Origin: Girardinichthys multiradiatus | Taxonomy: Eukaryota > Chordata > Actinopteri > Cyprinodontiformes > Goodeidae | NCBI RefSeq assembly: GCF_021462225.1 | Contig: NC_061794.1 | Span: 15,641,784 to 15,705,783, forward strand | Reading direction: 5' to 3' | DNA length: 64,000 nt | In this document: piece by piece, positions 1 through 10,660 of the stretch | How the letters are laid out: each line of letters begins with the position of its first letter | How positions within the stretch are numbered: the first letter of the stretch is position 1 | The notes under the pieces: model-generated | The model's database searches: none | The model's input: the letters and a program-made list of their open reading frames with translations, nothing else | Told to the model about the DNA's origin: nothing | Program-made: the position numbers and the translations under genes

Positions 1-1080
1 AGTCAGATTAGATGGAGAGCGTTTGTAATCAGCGGTTTTCAGATCTTGACACAGATTCTCGATAGGGTTTAGGTCTGGACTTTGACTGGGCCATTCTAAC
101 ACATAAATATGTTTTAAACCATTCCATTGTAGCCCTGGCTTTATGTTTAGGGAAGTTGTCCTGCTGGAAGGTGAACTTCCGCCCCAGTTGTCTTTTGAGA
201 CTCCAACAGGTTTTCTTCCAAGATTGTTCTGTATTTGGCTCCATCCATCTTTCCATCAACTCTTACCACCTTCCCTGTCCCTGCTGAAGAGAATCACCCC
301 CAGAGCATGATGCTGTTACCACCATATTTGACAGTGGGGATGGTGTGTTCAGAGTGATGTGCAGTGTTAGTTAGCGTTTTGCATTTTGGCCAAAAAGTTT
401 AATTTTGGTCTTGTCTGATCAAAGCACCTTCTTCCACATGTTTGTTGTGTCCCCAACATGGCTTCTGGCAAGCTGCAAATGGGACTTTTATGATTTTCTT
501 TCAACAATGGCTTTCCTCTTGCCACTCTTCCACAAAGCCCACATTTGTGTAGTGCACGACTAATTCCCCCACCTGAGCTGTGGATCTCTGCAGTTCATCC
601 ATAGTCACCATGGGCCTCTTGACTGCATCTCTGATCACTGCTCTGCTTGTTCGACCTGTAAGTTAAGGTGGATGGCCTTGTCTTGGTAGGTTTACAGTTG
701 TTGCATAATCTGTCCATTTCCGGATGATGGATTGAACAGTGCTCCGTGAGACCTTCGTAGCTTGGGAAATCTCTGAGGCCGTCACAGAGCAGCTGTGTAG
801 ATTACACACAGGTGGACTCTATTTAGTCATTAGCAATCATCGGGCAACTTCTGAAGGCAATTGGTTGCACTCACAGTAAAGGGGGCTGAATACTTTTGCA
901 CACCGCACTTTTCAATTTGTTAATTTGTAAATCACGTATAATTTTTGTTCCACTTCACAACTGTATACCACTTTGTGTTGGTCTTCACATCAGTTCCAAT
1001 AAAATATATTTATATTTGTGGTTGTAATGTGACAATATGTGGAAAAGTTCAAGGGGTATCAAAACTTTTACAAGCCACTG
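1..1080 (-). mobile_element. Tc1/mariner-like transposon, truncated by window edge, transposase decayed
   Basis: The minus strand encodes scraps of a Tc1-type transposase, for example FTFQQDN followed by [10 protein letters not shown] near 130-190. This is the region around the second catalytic Asp and the segment after it. Stop codons and frameshifts break the rest. The outer end is an inverted-repeat-type terminus at 1050-1080 (read on the minus strand, CAGTGGCTTGTAAAAG) next to a TA at 1081-1082, the usual Tc1 target. The other terminus lies to the left of the window. Not functional. Confidence 0.85.
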
Positions 1081-1299
1081 TATTATTGGTTTCACAAATA
1101 ATTCATAATTCAAACATTCTTAACCTTTTACCACATCAGCATCAAATTATGACCAGCATCGGGACTTTGAAACAATTGTGCATATGACCGAGTCTGTTTC
1201 AAAGAAAGAACCACACAGACTTGGAAGAAATTGCTTGTTTTGTGGAAACAGAGCTGTCATTATTTTTTTCTTGTAATGTTACAACTTTATTCTCGTAAT

Positions 1300-1600
1300 T
1301 TAAAACACAAATCTCTGTCTGTCCCAAAAATGTCCTTTAACATGTGTAGGCAAATTAATATTTTGCTGCAGTCCAAAGCTGTCCGAACAGAATATGAAGT
1401 TTTTGGTGAGAATATTATTGTCATTGTCCATATGAATGTTAAAATCCCCCAGAGGTAGTATGTTTGGTGAGAGTGCAGAAAGCTGCATCAGGAAGGCAGA
1501 AACATTGATAATAGAATACTTGTTAGGCTCTGTAGGGTGATACACTGGGCAACAATAGTGGGAATAGGTCCAGAGAGCTGACATTCAGTGGCCTCAAACA
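1300..1600 (-). pseudogene. Fragment of a LINE apurinic endonuclease domain
   Basis: A minus-strand reading frame contains LPLGDFNIHMDN followed by DSFGLQQNINLPTHVKGH. In LINE endonucleases (L2/CR1/Rex type) the GDFN motif carries active-site residues, and the 'GLxQ...PTH..GH.LD' stretch follows it. Only about 90 residues remain, with no RT or tail attached. This family differs from the RTE-like copies at 12.8, 45.6 and 58.5 kb. Confidence 0.6.
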
Positions 1601-1904
1601 AGTGACAGGCTGGAATATTTACAGACGCTATCTTCAGCGCTACGCCCTCGCTCCGGTTTCCTCCCATAGACAAAAAAACATGCATATTTGGTTGATTGGA
1701 TATTTAAAATTAGGTCTACATGTATAGATGGTTCTTTGTCTCTGTGTTGCCTTGTGATGGACTAGGAATCTGTCTAGGGCGTACCCTTCTTTTCAGTCTC
1801 CTTAAGAAGTGTTAGAGCCAGACTAAGATAATTATTTTTGAAATTACGAAAATAAAGTTGTAACATTATGAGAATTCCAACTTTATTTCTTGCAATGTTA
1901 TGAC

Positions 1905-2205
1905 CTCCTCACGGGACCCAGCCGGGCCAAGCTTGAACGAGAGACGTAAGGCCACCCCCCAGTGGGCCCACCACCTGCAGGGGAAACCATGAGGGACCAG
2001 TGCAAAGATGATCGAGCAGTGGATGAAGGTGGAGACCGAAAGTGGAGAGCCTGAGTTTCTGCGGGAGGTCGAGAGACTCTCTTCTACTCTGGAGTGGCTC
2101 ACTGGCAGAGACGGTGGGCTTAGATGGGTTTGCTTGTCGCCCCCAGCTCAGCTGTCTCGTGTTTAACCCGGTGGATGAGAGGGTCACATCCCTGCGCCTT
2201 CTCTG
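1905..2205 (+). mobile_element. 5' fragment of the RTE-like LINE (same family as the 58.5-kb copy)
   Basis: The stretch matches by eye the part of the 58.47-61.65 kb LINE that runs from its 5' leader into the endonuclease start (roughly 58740-59180). Shared words include GACCCAGCCGGGCCAAGC, GTGGGCCCACCACCTGCAGG and GGTGGATGAGAGGGTC. It has internal gaps and no intact ORF. It abuts an LTR fragment at 2206. Confidence 0.75.
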
Positions 2206-2500
2206 AGTTAGGAATAGGTCAGAGTGATTTTGAAAGGTGGAGATTCATACAGGGCTTTGTTTATGTATAGTTCAGAGTCCAAATTCATACATATATATCC
2301 ATGGCTGAGGTCCCAACATCCCCCCTGAGGTCCTAAGAATGGGGTGAGGTACAGAGTCTTTGAAGCTAACCATCAGTCCTCAGCCATGTAAAAAGAGTCA
2401 ATGGATTCCTGTGGGCAGGCAGAGTTCAGCAGTTTGTTTTTGGTTCAGAGGTTAGTGTTTGGACAGGAATGAGACAGGTTTGGGCACAAACTAATACAAA
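2206..2500 (-). mobile_element. Endogenous retrovirus remnant: polypurine tract and start of an LTR
   Basis: On the minus strand a run of six Gs at 2320-2326 is followed by TGTTGGGACC at 2318, the same arrangement as at 6235. About 110 bp of LTR remain before the LINE scrap begins. Bases 2327-2500 upstream of the tract resemble 6245-6480 (for example the AGTCTTTGAAGCTA word on the plus strand). It is therefore a second, very short copy of the same retroviral lineage. No coding region survives. Confidence 0.6.
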
Positions 2501-2774
2501 TGAAATGTTTGAAAGTTTATGTGCAAAAAAAACATTATATCATATCATTTTCACACCATCATAATACTGCTTTAAAATTCTTCATAATTTCTCATGTTCA
2601 AAACCATGAGAAAGAAAAAGTTAAAACAGAATATAGGGTGTTGGAAATTATTTACCATTTTTATTCCTTTGGTTTGAAACCTTTTACAGGGTCAATTCTG
2701 GACTGCAACCGCTTGCCATGTCTTTTATGAACGCCGTTACCTCAGTGATAACGCACCTGCAGATCACCTGCAGA

Positions 2775-3267
2775 TCATCTCTTCCTTTGTGATAACTTGA
2801 GAGTGTCTCCACTCTTTACCACCAACCTTACCCTTCGATGTTGCACTGTGAAAAGGTGTTTGTCTTTTATCTGGCGGCTTAGGTTTTTGCTGGCGCCAGT
2901 TCTCAACTTCCTGGTTGGGTTTCCTCCCCCATTTGGGATGCAGCTTTTCCTAGCTTTCACCATCCTCTCCTCAGCGTCTGAGAGCTCAAGCTTCACAGCA
3001 TTCTTTATTTGAAGAGCCATCTGATGGGCAGACTGCAGAATACCGTTCAGCTTCCAGTTGTCCTTTCTGCTGATACAACAAGGTAAGCTGAGACTTAATG
3101 ACGTTGACCATCTCCTGAATCCTGAATCCTTTCACCACATGCAGTAAGGTTAAACTGATTTTAGGCATTCCACTCATCTGGAGACAAACTAATGAGATCA
3201 GCAACGAGAGTGCATCTCCACATCTGCTGAATTCATAACAGTGTGATTCCATCATTCCGGCAGACAC
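2775..3267 (-). pseudogene. Broken unidentified coding stretch
   Basis: Two minus-strand frames join into a plausible protein-like reading: one at 3020-3267 (QEMVNVIKSQLTLLYQQKGQ and onward) and one at 2775-3020 (MALQIKNAVKLELSDAEERM and onward). They overlap near 3020 with a frame change. The composition (Lys, Glu, Gln, Leu) suggests a helical protein. I do not recognise the family. It could be an old processed pseudogene, part of the neighbouring retroelement, or chance. Confidence 0.3.
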
Positions 3268-3336
3268 TACAAAACAACCACAAAATTATGAGAAATTGCT
3301 AAAAGCAACAACAACACAACACACATCTAACAAATG

Positions 3337-3666
3337 TACAGTACTGTGCAAAAGGTTTAGGCAGGTGTGAGAGGATGTGAGAAAGCCTACATCCACAAAT
3401 CTGTGGTTAGTTCTCCAAGATGTTTAAAACAACCTACCAGCCGAGTTCCTTCAAAAACTGTGTGCAAGTCTACCTAGAAGAATTGATGCTGTTTTGAAGG
3501 CAAAGGGTGGTCACACCAAATATTGATTTGATTTAGATTTCTCTTTTGTTAATTGGCTGCATTTTGTTGATTGATGAAAATACATTATTAACACCTCTAC
3601 TTTTGAAAGCATTCTTTCTTAACAGCATTTTTTCTCACCTGCCTAAAACTTTTGCACAGTACTGTA
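3337..3666. mobile_element. MITE with near-perfect terminal inverted repeats of about 33 bp
   Basis: The left end reads TACAGTACTGTGCAAAAGG and the right end is its reverse complement with one or two differences (the last bases are TTTTGCACAGTACTGTA). The inverted repeats extend through TTTAGGCAGGTG. The element is 330 bp and starts and ends in TA, as expected for a Tc1/mariner-derived MITE. It has no transposase. A fragment with the same terminus lies at 32797. Confidence 0.85.
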
Positions 3667-4369
3667 TGTCCAACTATATATGTATCTTTGATCATGCATA
3701 TAATGCAAACATTTGTATGAGTCCTTTCTCTAAGGATATTTCGTGATTTGGCATTATTCTTCACCTTTCTTTAAGGGGATTTTTGTGATTTAGCAATATT
3801 CTTCAGCCCCCATTAACGGCAGGGTGGATTATGTTTTAAATGTGAAGGAAAAAGAAGGAAAGAAAAATTGCTATACTTTCTTCAGGGTATTGCTTGCAGT
3901 GTGGCTTTTGATACACCTCTCTTTACAGCAGGGTGAATTGGATTACATTTGGAATTTAATCTGGCACTAAATCCTGTTCTTTACAAAACATAAAACAAAC
4001 CCTTTAAAGGTCCTTAATATAAGTATGCATCAAAATCTGAGGTCAGACACTAAAATTGACTGCAAAGTTGGTTCAATTTCAAATTGTGGTCTTACACAAA
4101 ATAGAGCCTCTGGATCCAGATGTGCAGCAAACTGGACAGTGAGATTAAATGTGAAGTTAAACCAAGTCTCAAGCTATTACTAACACAGAAGAATCCAGAC
4201 CAGGTCAAACATCTAAAATTTTGCCTAAGCAGTGGAGTAGATTATTACTAGCAAGGAGATATTTCTGGAGTTATTAACTTGGACAAAAGTCTAAATTTGT
4301 GAAATTTAGGAATGTCACACGCTATATTCTCTTAAATATAAGCAGTGACATCTGATGTTAGAACTCTGA
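3667..4369. other. No recognised feature
   Basis: AT-rich intergenic sequence. I see no exon, RNA gene or clear repeat boundary before the retroviral LTR begins. Confidence 0.5.
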
Positions 4370-6235
4370 TGTTGTGAGTCCTATTATTTCATTAATGACC
4401 AAGCTCTGACATTACTGAACAGCAAAGCTCTGCACACACATGGAATAATCTGGAAATGAAGTTAAATTAGTCTTGGAACTTAGCCAACAATGGGTATACC
4501 TTGAAACCACCATTCACAATGCAACATCAGATAAAACATCATTTTAACTTTGAGATTCGCAGATGTCGTCGGTGTATGTGGACTGGATTGGATTAATAAA
4601 ACAATATTTTAAAGAATGATCTGCTGAATAAAGCCAACCTTCTGGAAGACTAATTCTCTGGTGTTTAATTAGCTGCATTTACTTAATACAATAATATTTG
4701 AGGAAATATTATAAGGAAATATTAAAATAATATTTAAGGAAATATAATTTTTAATAAGAACCAAACCTTTCTGGAAAAATTATTCTTAACTTGGTGCTTT
4801 CAAAGCCTGCAGACTCATAAGATGACGTTCATAGGTTCACATTTTACCTAAGCCGTTTGCGGTTGAAGCTAAGAAAAGAAGCTTATAGCTTGTACCATTC
4901 CTTTCAAATCAAACATGTACCTTTTAAAATACCATCAATAAAAGGATCAAAATGCATAAGTGTTGACCTTATTTTGACAGACAAATTACTCTTGCTCAAA
5001 ATAAACGCAAACGCTATCTCTTTATCTACGTGAATATTTATTAAATCAACAACCCTGATACATCTCGCTATTCCGATTCAATAATCTTCACCTAATCAAG
5101 CATGCAAAAGTTCTACAAAAGGGGTAAAATAACTAACTAAACAAGATAAAACAACATTGAGTGAGTATGAAGTTTGTTACGGCTGGTGGCCGTATGTGTG
5201 TTTGTTTTGTACCTTCATCAACAGACTGGCCAGCCGATGTCGCTGAGTGGGGTCGTAACAAAGTCAAATCAGCAGTTATGGCAAAACAATAGAAAATATG
5301 GTACTGAGCAAAGCTTTGGGAGCGGCCTCCACCAGGCTGCAGTCATAAAACCCCCAAAGTTGGAGCTCAGTGAAACACAAAGGGTCATAAAACTTTAGGC
5401 GGCAACCAGTGGAAAAACACGAAGAGTGAAGACAAAGGAATAGTGAGTTTTCACCATGAGGTTCTAGCAGTCCACCTTTAAGTTCACCTGAGTCTGTGCT
5501 CAGGTGTTTAAAAACACCGTTAGACACGCACAGCTTCAAAGCACGGCGGCAGTCAAAGTCCAACAGCAATCAAAGTTTCAAAAAGACATTGCATGCACAT
5601 ACAACTTAGAACACATTGGACTATAAGTGGCAATTCTAAATCGCCCTAAAATCCTACTCTATCCTGCCCAAGCTATTTCTAATAGAAATAAAACAAAAAG
5701 GGATTACTTGTTGTAGTCTTCGTTAGAGCAGAGGGAGAGAGGGGGGGAGCAGTTACACGTCTGTAACTAACTCAGAGCGAAGCAGTTGCCTTTGTCCTTT
5801 GGCCTCCTTTGGCAAAGGGGAAAATTATGACGGACCGTCAGCAGTCGACTGGAGCAAAACAAGGAGGAAGATTTTGTCTCCTTGAAAACCTCCGTGGGTT
5901 TTTTTGGTCACGTGTTAAATCCACGTCTACGATCGGTAAATGTTCCTGGTCTTCTCCCAGGAACCTCTTTATGAGTTTGGCTAGTGGGGAGAATGAATGA
6001 AAACCCACGTGTGAGTTTCTTCTCCAGAAGGATGCGAGCTTCCGTTGCATGGCAACCGGTTCCGGTTTCCAGCATGAAAAGCAGTGGGCGTCTCCGGTGC
6101 CCTTATATAGTCCACTGTGACATCAGAGCTTCCTATCTGCTGCAATTCCTGTTGGGAGTTGTGGTAGCAGACCATACTGGGGTATTTAGTAGCAGATGAC
6201 ACTGGGAGGTATAGTAGCGAACAAATGGTCCAACA
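4370..6235 (-). repeat. 3' LTR of a minus-strand endogenous retrovirus
   Basis: Read on the minus strand, the LTR starts with TGTTGGACC at 6235, just after a G-rich polypurine tract (6236-6244), and ends near ACAACA at about 4370. Its distal half is homologous to the plus-strand LTR at 43192-44957. Shared words include the 'AGCTATAAGCTT...TTAGCTTCAACCGC' block and the 'CTGACATTA.TGAACAGCAAA' block. The 3' end coordinate is approximate. The length of about 1.87 kb is long for a vertebrate LTR. Confidence 0.7.
6101..6110 (-). promoter_or_regulatory. TATA box in the retroviral LTR
   Basis: On the minus strand, CTATATAAGG lies about 125 bp inside the LTR start, a suitable place for a U3 promoter. 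It is preceded by TGACATCAGAGC-like sequence on the plus strand. Inferred from position and motif only. Confidence 0.5.
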
Positions 6236-6603
6236 TTCCCCCCTAGGTTCAAAGGTGAGATGAATCGCAGACTTTGAAGCTACTGGGACCTTTCTGCCCT
6301 TCGCTGAAAAATCAGTGATCCGTGGCGAAGCAAAAACAAACAGCAAAATTGTCTCTGTGTTCCTGTTGGCAGGAATGGAGGTTCACAACTTAGTTCGTTC
6401 TTCAAAAGCCTATGATTGGGCAGGATAGAGGTTAGCCGGGGAAGGACTAAACTCTGACTAACTCATACCTGTTTATGTCATTCAATGAGAAAATACAAAC
6501 AAATACATTCACATCATCACATTCTTTTGGTCATCAGTTTTGTCAACCCTGAGACAAAGTGAAACAATAATATAAGATACAATAATATAAGAATAAGATA
6601 CAA
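6236..6603 (-). other. Retroviral 3' non-coding region with polypurine tract
   Basis: The tract at 6236-6244 (GGGGGGAA on the minus strand) would prime plus-strand DNA synthesis. The rest links the LTR to the env side of the provirus and resembles 2327-2500. No ORF is supported. Confidence 0.55.
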
Positions 6604-6623
6604 TGTATATATGTATATATGTA

Positions 6624-6683
<60 letters not shown>

Positions 6684-6684
6684 C
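6604..6684. repeat. (TA)n microsatellite
   Basis: About 80 bp of alternating TA/TG/TA, with an uninterrupted (TA)n core from about 6630 to 6676. It directly abuts the terminus of a Tc1 element, a family that inserts at TA. Confidence 0.95.
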
Positions 6685-6685
6685 A

Positions 6686-7725
6686 TGGGTTGGCCAATGA
6701 AACTGAAACACCTGGTTTTAGACCACAATAACTTATTAGCATGGTGTAGGGCCTCCTTTTGCGGCCAATACAGTGTCAATTCATCTTGGGAATGACATAT
6801 ACAAATCCTGCACAGTGGTCAGAGGGATTTTAAGCCATTCTTCTTGCAGGATAGTGACCAGGTCACTTCGTGATACTGGTGGAGGAAAACGTTTCCTGAC
6901 TCGCTCCTCCAAAACAACCCAAAGTGGCTCAATAATATTTAGATCTGGTGACTGTGCAGGCCATGGGAGATGTTCAACTTCACTTTCATGTTCATCAAAC
7001 CAATCTTTCACCAGTCTTGCTGTGTGTATTGGTGCATTGTCATCCTGATACACAGCACCACCTTCAGGATACAATGTTTGAACCATTGGATGCACATGGT
7101 CCTCAAGAATGGTTCGGTAATCCTTGGCAGTGACACGCCCATCTAGCACAAGTATTGGGCCAAGCATCACTGATCCACCCCCATGCTTCACTCTGGGCAT
7201 TCAACAGTCTGGGTGGTACGCTTCTTTGGGGCTTCTCCACACCGTAACTCTCCCGGATGTTGGGAAAACAGTAAAGATGGAGTCATCAGAGAACAATACA
7301 TGTTTCACATTGTCCACAGCCCAAGATTTGCGCTCCTTGCACCATTGAAACCGACGTTTGGATTTTGCATGAGTGACCAAAGATTTGGCTATAGCAGCCC
7401 GCCGTGTATATTGACCCTGTGGAGCTCCCGACGGACAGTTCTGGTGGAAACAGGAGAGTTGAGGTGCACATTTAATTCTGCCGTGATTTGGGCAGCCGTG
7501 GTTTTATGTTTTTTGGATACAATCCAGGTTAGCACCCAAACATCCCTTTCAGACAGCTTCCTCTTGCGTCCACAGTTAATCCTGTTGGATGTGGTTCGTC
7601 CTTCTTGGTGGTATGCTAACATTACCCTTGATACCGTGGCTCTTGATACATCACAAAGACTTGCTGTCTTGGTCACAGAACTCTTGACCTGACTGTATGC
7701 GGTGTGTGCCATTCCTGCCGTCACG
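6686..7725 (-). mobile_element. Tc1-like transposon, 5'-truncated, broken transposase
   Basis: The 3' terminus at 6686 reads GGGTTGGCCAATGAAACTG. The transposase is read right to left. A paired helix-turn-helix (SLCDVSRATVSRVM) lies near 7610-7650. The first catalytic Asp is in LFSDDSIF near 7280, the second is in YQDDNAPIHTA near 7030, and the Glu is in SPDLNIIEPLW near 6930. A frameshift near 7395 and an in-frame TGA at 7202-7204 break the ORF. The matching 5' inverted repeat is missing, because the reading frame passes straight into retroviral sequence near 7725. Not functional. Confidence 0.85.
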
Positions 7726-8702
7726 ACCCACCCGATTACAAGGAGAACTACAGTAACGGTCATAGTGTGGGTTTCTGTCCATTCTGTTCTCCTGGGGAAT
7801 TGAAGGAGAGGTGTTGAGCTTAACTCTGCAGGGGTAAGGCTGAACCTAATTAGTTTGGTACCTTCCCTTAAAAGTTGTTCTTCAATACTAGCATCAATGC
7901 TGAAATTATATCCTTTGAAAGCATCCATAATTTCAATTTCTGTATCATACCTGTCGAGATTAAGGTTATGAAGGATTATGTCTCCGAGGTGGAGGAGTGC
8001 ACCCTGAGGTACGGAGACGAACATCTTTTGGTTGGGCAATTTTATTCGGGTAACCGTGTCGTGCTGATCATAAGATAGCAAGGCTTCTGTCACTGGTGTG
8101 CTTACAAGCCATCGATTACCCGCACGTTCGTCCTTGTTTTCTATTCCTACGTCCTTTAGAGTCACTTTAGCCTGACAATTTTGTTCAGGAGATCCCTCCC
8201 TTAAGCCACACATGTAATCGGTGACATCTCTAATAAAAGGACTACTTGGGCACACCCAGTGAAGGACTTTGGTTTTGGTGCACAGGTCTAAATTGGGGAT
8301 TAGATAAAGTTTTAGATCAGCATCGTGGTAAGCTAAGAGTGATGGGGTTTTCAGGTGTACGTGTGTATTGTCCTTCCATAACCCGATATTTAACACTGTT
8401 TTAAGCCTGTACACATTTGCTCCTTCGATAATAGAGAGATTGAGCATAAATCCTATCTCTAGGTTATCTGGATTGACGAAAATTGGAATTGCGCTGCCTA
8501 AACTATAAGCTAGGTGTGTTTGTGGAGGTTGCAAGGTGTCTGCCGTGGTGGACTTAGGATTTTCTCTACTAAGTTCAGCAGAACTAGGCAAGTAGGTATC
8601 TGTGCCTCGAAGGGGCTGTCTACAGATGAACCAACCTCTCTTAATAAGATTTTGCATGAAATCTCTGGCAACGTGTGTGTCCATTAAGTCATTCTTAATC
8701 AC
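7726..8702 (-). pseudogene. Retroviral env-like region fused in frame to Tc1 sequence
   Basis: An open minus-strand frame of about 325 codons precedes the Tc1 junction. Its last part has a hydrophobic segment (TVTVVLLVIGWVVTAG) that fits a membrane anchor, and cysteines lie in the middle (LDLCTK, WVCPSS, DYMCGL, EQNCQA). Its place between integrase (9.9-8.9 kb) and the polypurine tract and LTR (6.2 kb) on the same strand argues for an envelope gene. I cannot assign it to a named Env family by eye. The usual C-terminal tail is replaced by Tc1 sequence, and the ORF continues to 7389 (437 codons in all). No clean start codon context is evident. Confidence 0.55.
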
Positions 8703-8880
8703 TTCTGTGAGGGTCTGCTGTGCATGCAGAGTGTTAATGGAAAAGTATCATGCCAACTTACAATTTAACACTGTGTCCTAGAAGGTAGTTATATTTTTTA
8801 ACTGTTTCTGTTGAAGAAAGTTGTTAGTGATTAGTGCATGTTAGTGTGATTTATGAAACATGCACCTATTTAAACTAGTC

Positions 8881-9930
8881 CTATGCACTGGTCTCCCCTT
8901 TCCCGGACATGGAGACAAGCTCTGTTCTTGGGGAGGAGAGTTCGATGTAGAACTTCATCTGGTTCAGCAAAAGAGCACCAGCTGGGATGACTGTGTCATT
9001 TGGTACTGACTTAATGAAGCTGCATGTCACAGTTAGGAGGAATTTGTTACCTCCTGCTAATTGTGGAGCTGGTTCGACCCATTTGGTCTGAAGGTGGACC
9101 CAAAGTAATGTAACCCCCCTTCGCTGAAGCGGAGGTTGACTGAGTGGCTGGGATGGTTGAAACTGGCAGCAGGTTAAGCATCCTTGGATGTAGACCTGAG
9201 TGTCGTGAGACGTTGGAGGCCAGTACGCCATCTGTTGGAGGGTGTAGAGTGTAGTTTTATAGCTCCTATGGCCCCCTACAGGAGAGTAATGGGCATAGGA
9301 TAATGTGACCCCCCTTTGGTCTGTTGGAACAATGCTGAAAGCATGGGAGAGCTGTTTGATGCCAATCTGCACACTGGAGGTGCACACTCTGGCTGTCTTA
9401 AGGAGAGGGCGGAGCCCGTCTGCTAAAAGGAGTGTGTGGCTATGTTGTGCCTCAGTTAAAAGGGGATCTTCTTGGCACAAGCGGTCATATAGCTCTCTAC
9501 TGGTTACTGTTTTCCCCAGCAAGAATGCTAGAAGCACTTCTGGTATAAACATGGTTTCCAGGTGTACACCTTCCACCACTTTGGGGTTGTAAGTCTTTAC
9601 ACCTGGGTTCTTTAAAGAGCAAAGAAATGATGCATGACTGCATCTGGGTGGAGTTTTCTGGGAGGCTGGGTGCAGCTGTGTCCCAGAGGTGCCCATGACC
9701 GGCTCTGACGAGGGCCTGAGAGGGTCTTTGGGCTCCTCTAAGCTGGTGACCTGGTTGGTCCCACCGGATCGTTTACTGCTTGCACCCAGTGGTTTTGGCA
9801 CCTCCACCTGGACCTGGTGGGTCCTGGTGGCAGTCAATGAGCGGGGCCAGCCTGTCCAGCAGGTCCTCGGCACCAGGGAAAGGCTCTGTGTCTAATGTGC
9901 ACATATAGATGGGGTGTACCAGAGTCAATT
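8881..9930 (-). pseudogene. Retroviral pol remnant: integrase zinc-binding domain and start of core
   Basis: The frame at 8881-9873 contains an HHCC zinc finger: two His in HYSPVGGH and two Cys in GCLTCC, about 35 residues apart, with WPP between them as in retroviral integrases. A core-like piece follows (WVHLQTKWVEPAPQLAGGNK, then LLTVTCSF). The catalytic Asp/Asp/Glu set cannot be traced in order, and the end is scrambled. The N-terminal third is Pro/Ser-rich and unassigned. RT, gag and the 5' LTR are absent; the provirus is cut off at about 9930 by a LINE fragment of opposite orientation. Confidence 0.6.
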
Positions 9931-9936
9931 CCTCGA

Positions 9937-10376
9937 GTGTGATGTCCATGGTGGCAAGGCTTCGGGGATGGATGAGATACGCCCTGAGTACCTCAAGTCT
10001 CTTGATGTTGCGAGGCTGTCGTGGCTGACACGCATCCTCAACATTACGTGGCGGTTGGGGGCAGTGCATTTGGACTGGCACACTGGGGTAGTGGCCCCCC
10101 TTCACAAGAAGGCGGACCGGAGGGTGTGTACCAACTACAGGGGGATCACACTCCTCAGCCTCACTAGTAAGGCCTCTGCCAGGCTATTTGAGTGGAGGAT
10201 AGTCGAGTATAGGCTTCAAGAGGAGCAGTGTGGTTTTCCTCCTGGCCATGGAACACTGAACCACCTCTACACCCTCTACAGGGTGCTCGAGGGTTTATTG
10301 GAGTTTGCCCTACCGGTCCACATGTGTTTTGTAGACCTGGAGAAGGCATTCGACTGTGCAAACTCTGCCTCCTGAC
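9937..10376 (+). pseudogene. RTE-like LINE fragment: N-terminal half of the reverse transcriptase
   Basis: An open plus-strand frame encodes [20 protein letters not shown], then NYRGITLLS, EEQCGF and [12 protein letters not shown]. These match the RT fingers and the first palm motif of the LINE copies at 46.6 and 60.5 kb. It ends right after the FVDLEKAFD motif and lacks the FADD box. Both ends are truncated. Confidence 0.85.
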
Positions 10377-10414
10377 CAGCACCTAGCTGGAGCTGGCCAC
10401 AGAGGACCCCAGCC

Positions 10415-10660
10415 CCATGTCATTGTGGCAGATGATGCGTTCCCACTGTGCAGAAATTTGATGCGGCCCTTCCCTGGTTGCGGCGGCCTCGCCCCAGAGC
10501 AACGTGTCTTCCAACTACCGTCTCTCTCGGCTGGTGGTGGAGGATGCATTTTGGATTTGGTCTGCTCAGTGGAGAATGTTTTGCTGTGAGCTTGAAATCC
10601 ACCCAGAAGTTGCAGAGAAATGTATGAAGGCCACTTGTGTTCTCCACGCCTTCATGAGGG
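10415..10660 (+). pseudogene. PIF/Harbinger (HARBI1-like) transposase C-terminal fragment
   Basis: The plus strand encodes ADDAFPLCRNLMRPFPG, then LAPEQRVF, and, one frame on, NYRLSRLVVEDAFWIWSAQW and KCMKATCVLHAFMR. This is the typical end of Harbinger nucleases: a GDxAFPL box, then the 'FN.RLS..R..VE.AFG' segment carrying the catalytic Glu, then a C-terminal 'CCVLHN'. One extra C near 10510 shifts the frame. The family's first Asp region and the DNA-binding partner gene are absent. Confidence 0.75.

Noticed and set aside
5809..6346. ORFs between 5.8 and 6.35 kb
   Set aside because: Inside the LTR and its flank, without domain or splice support.
6509..6779. Tyr/Ile-rich ORFs
   Set aside because: Translation of the (TA)n microsatellite.
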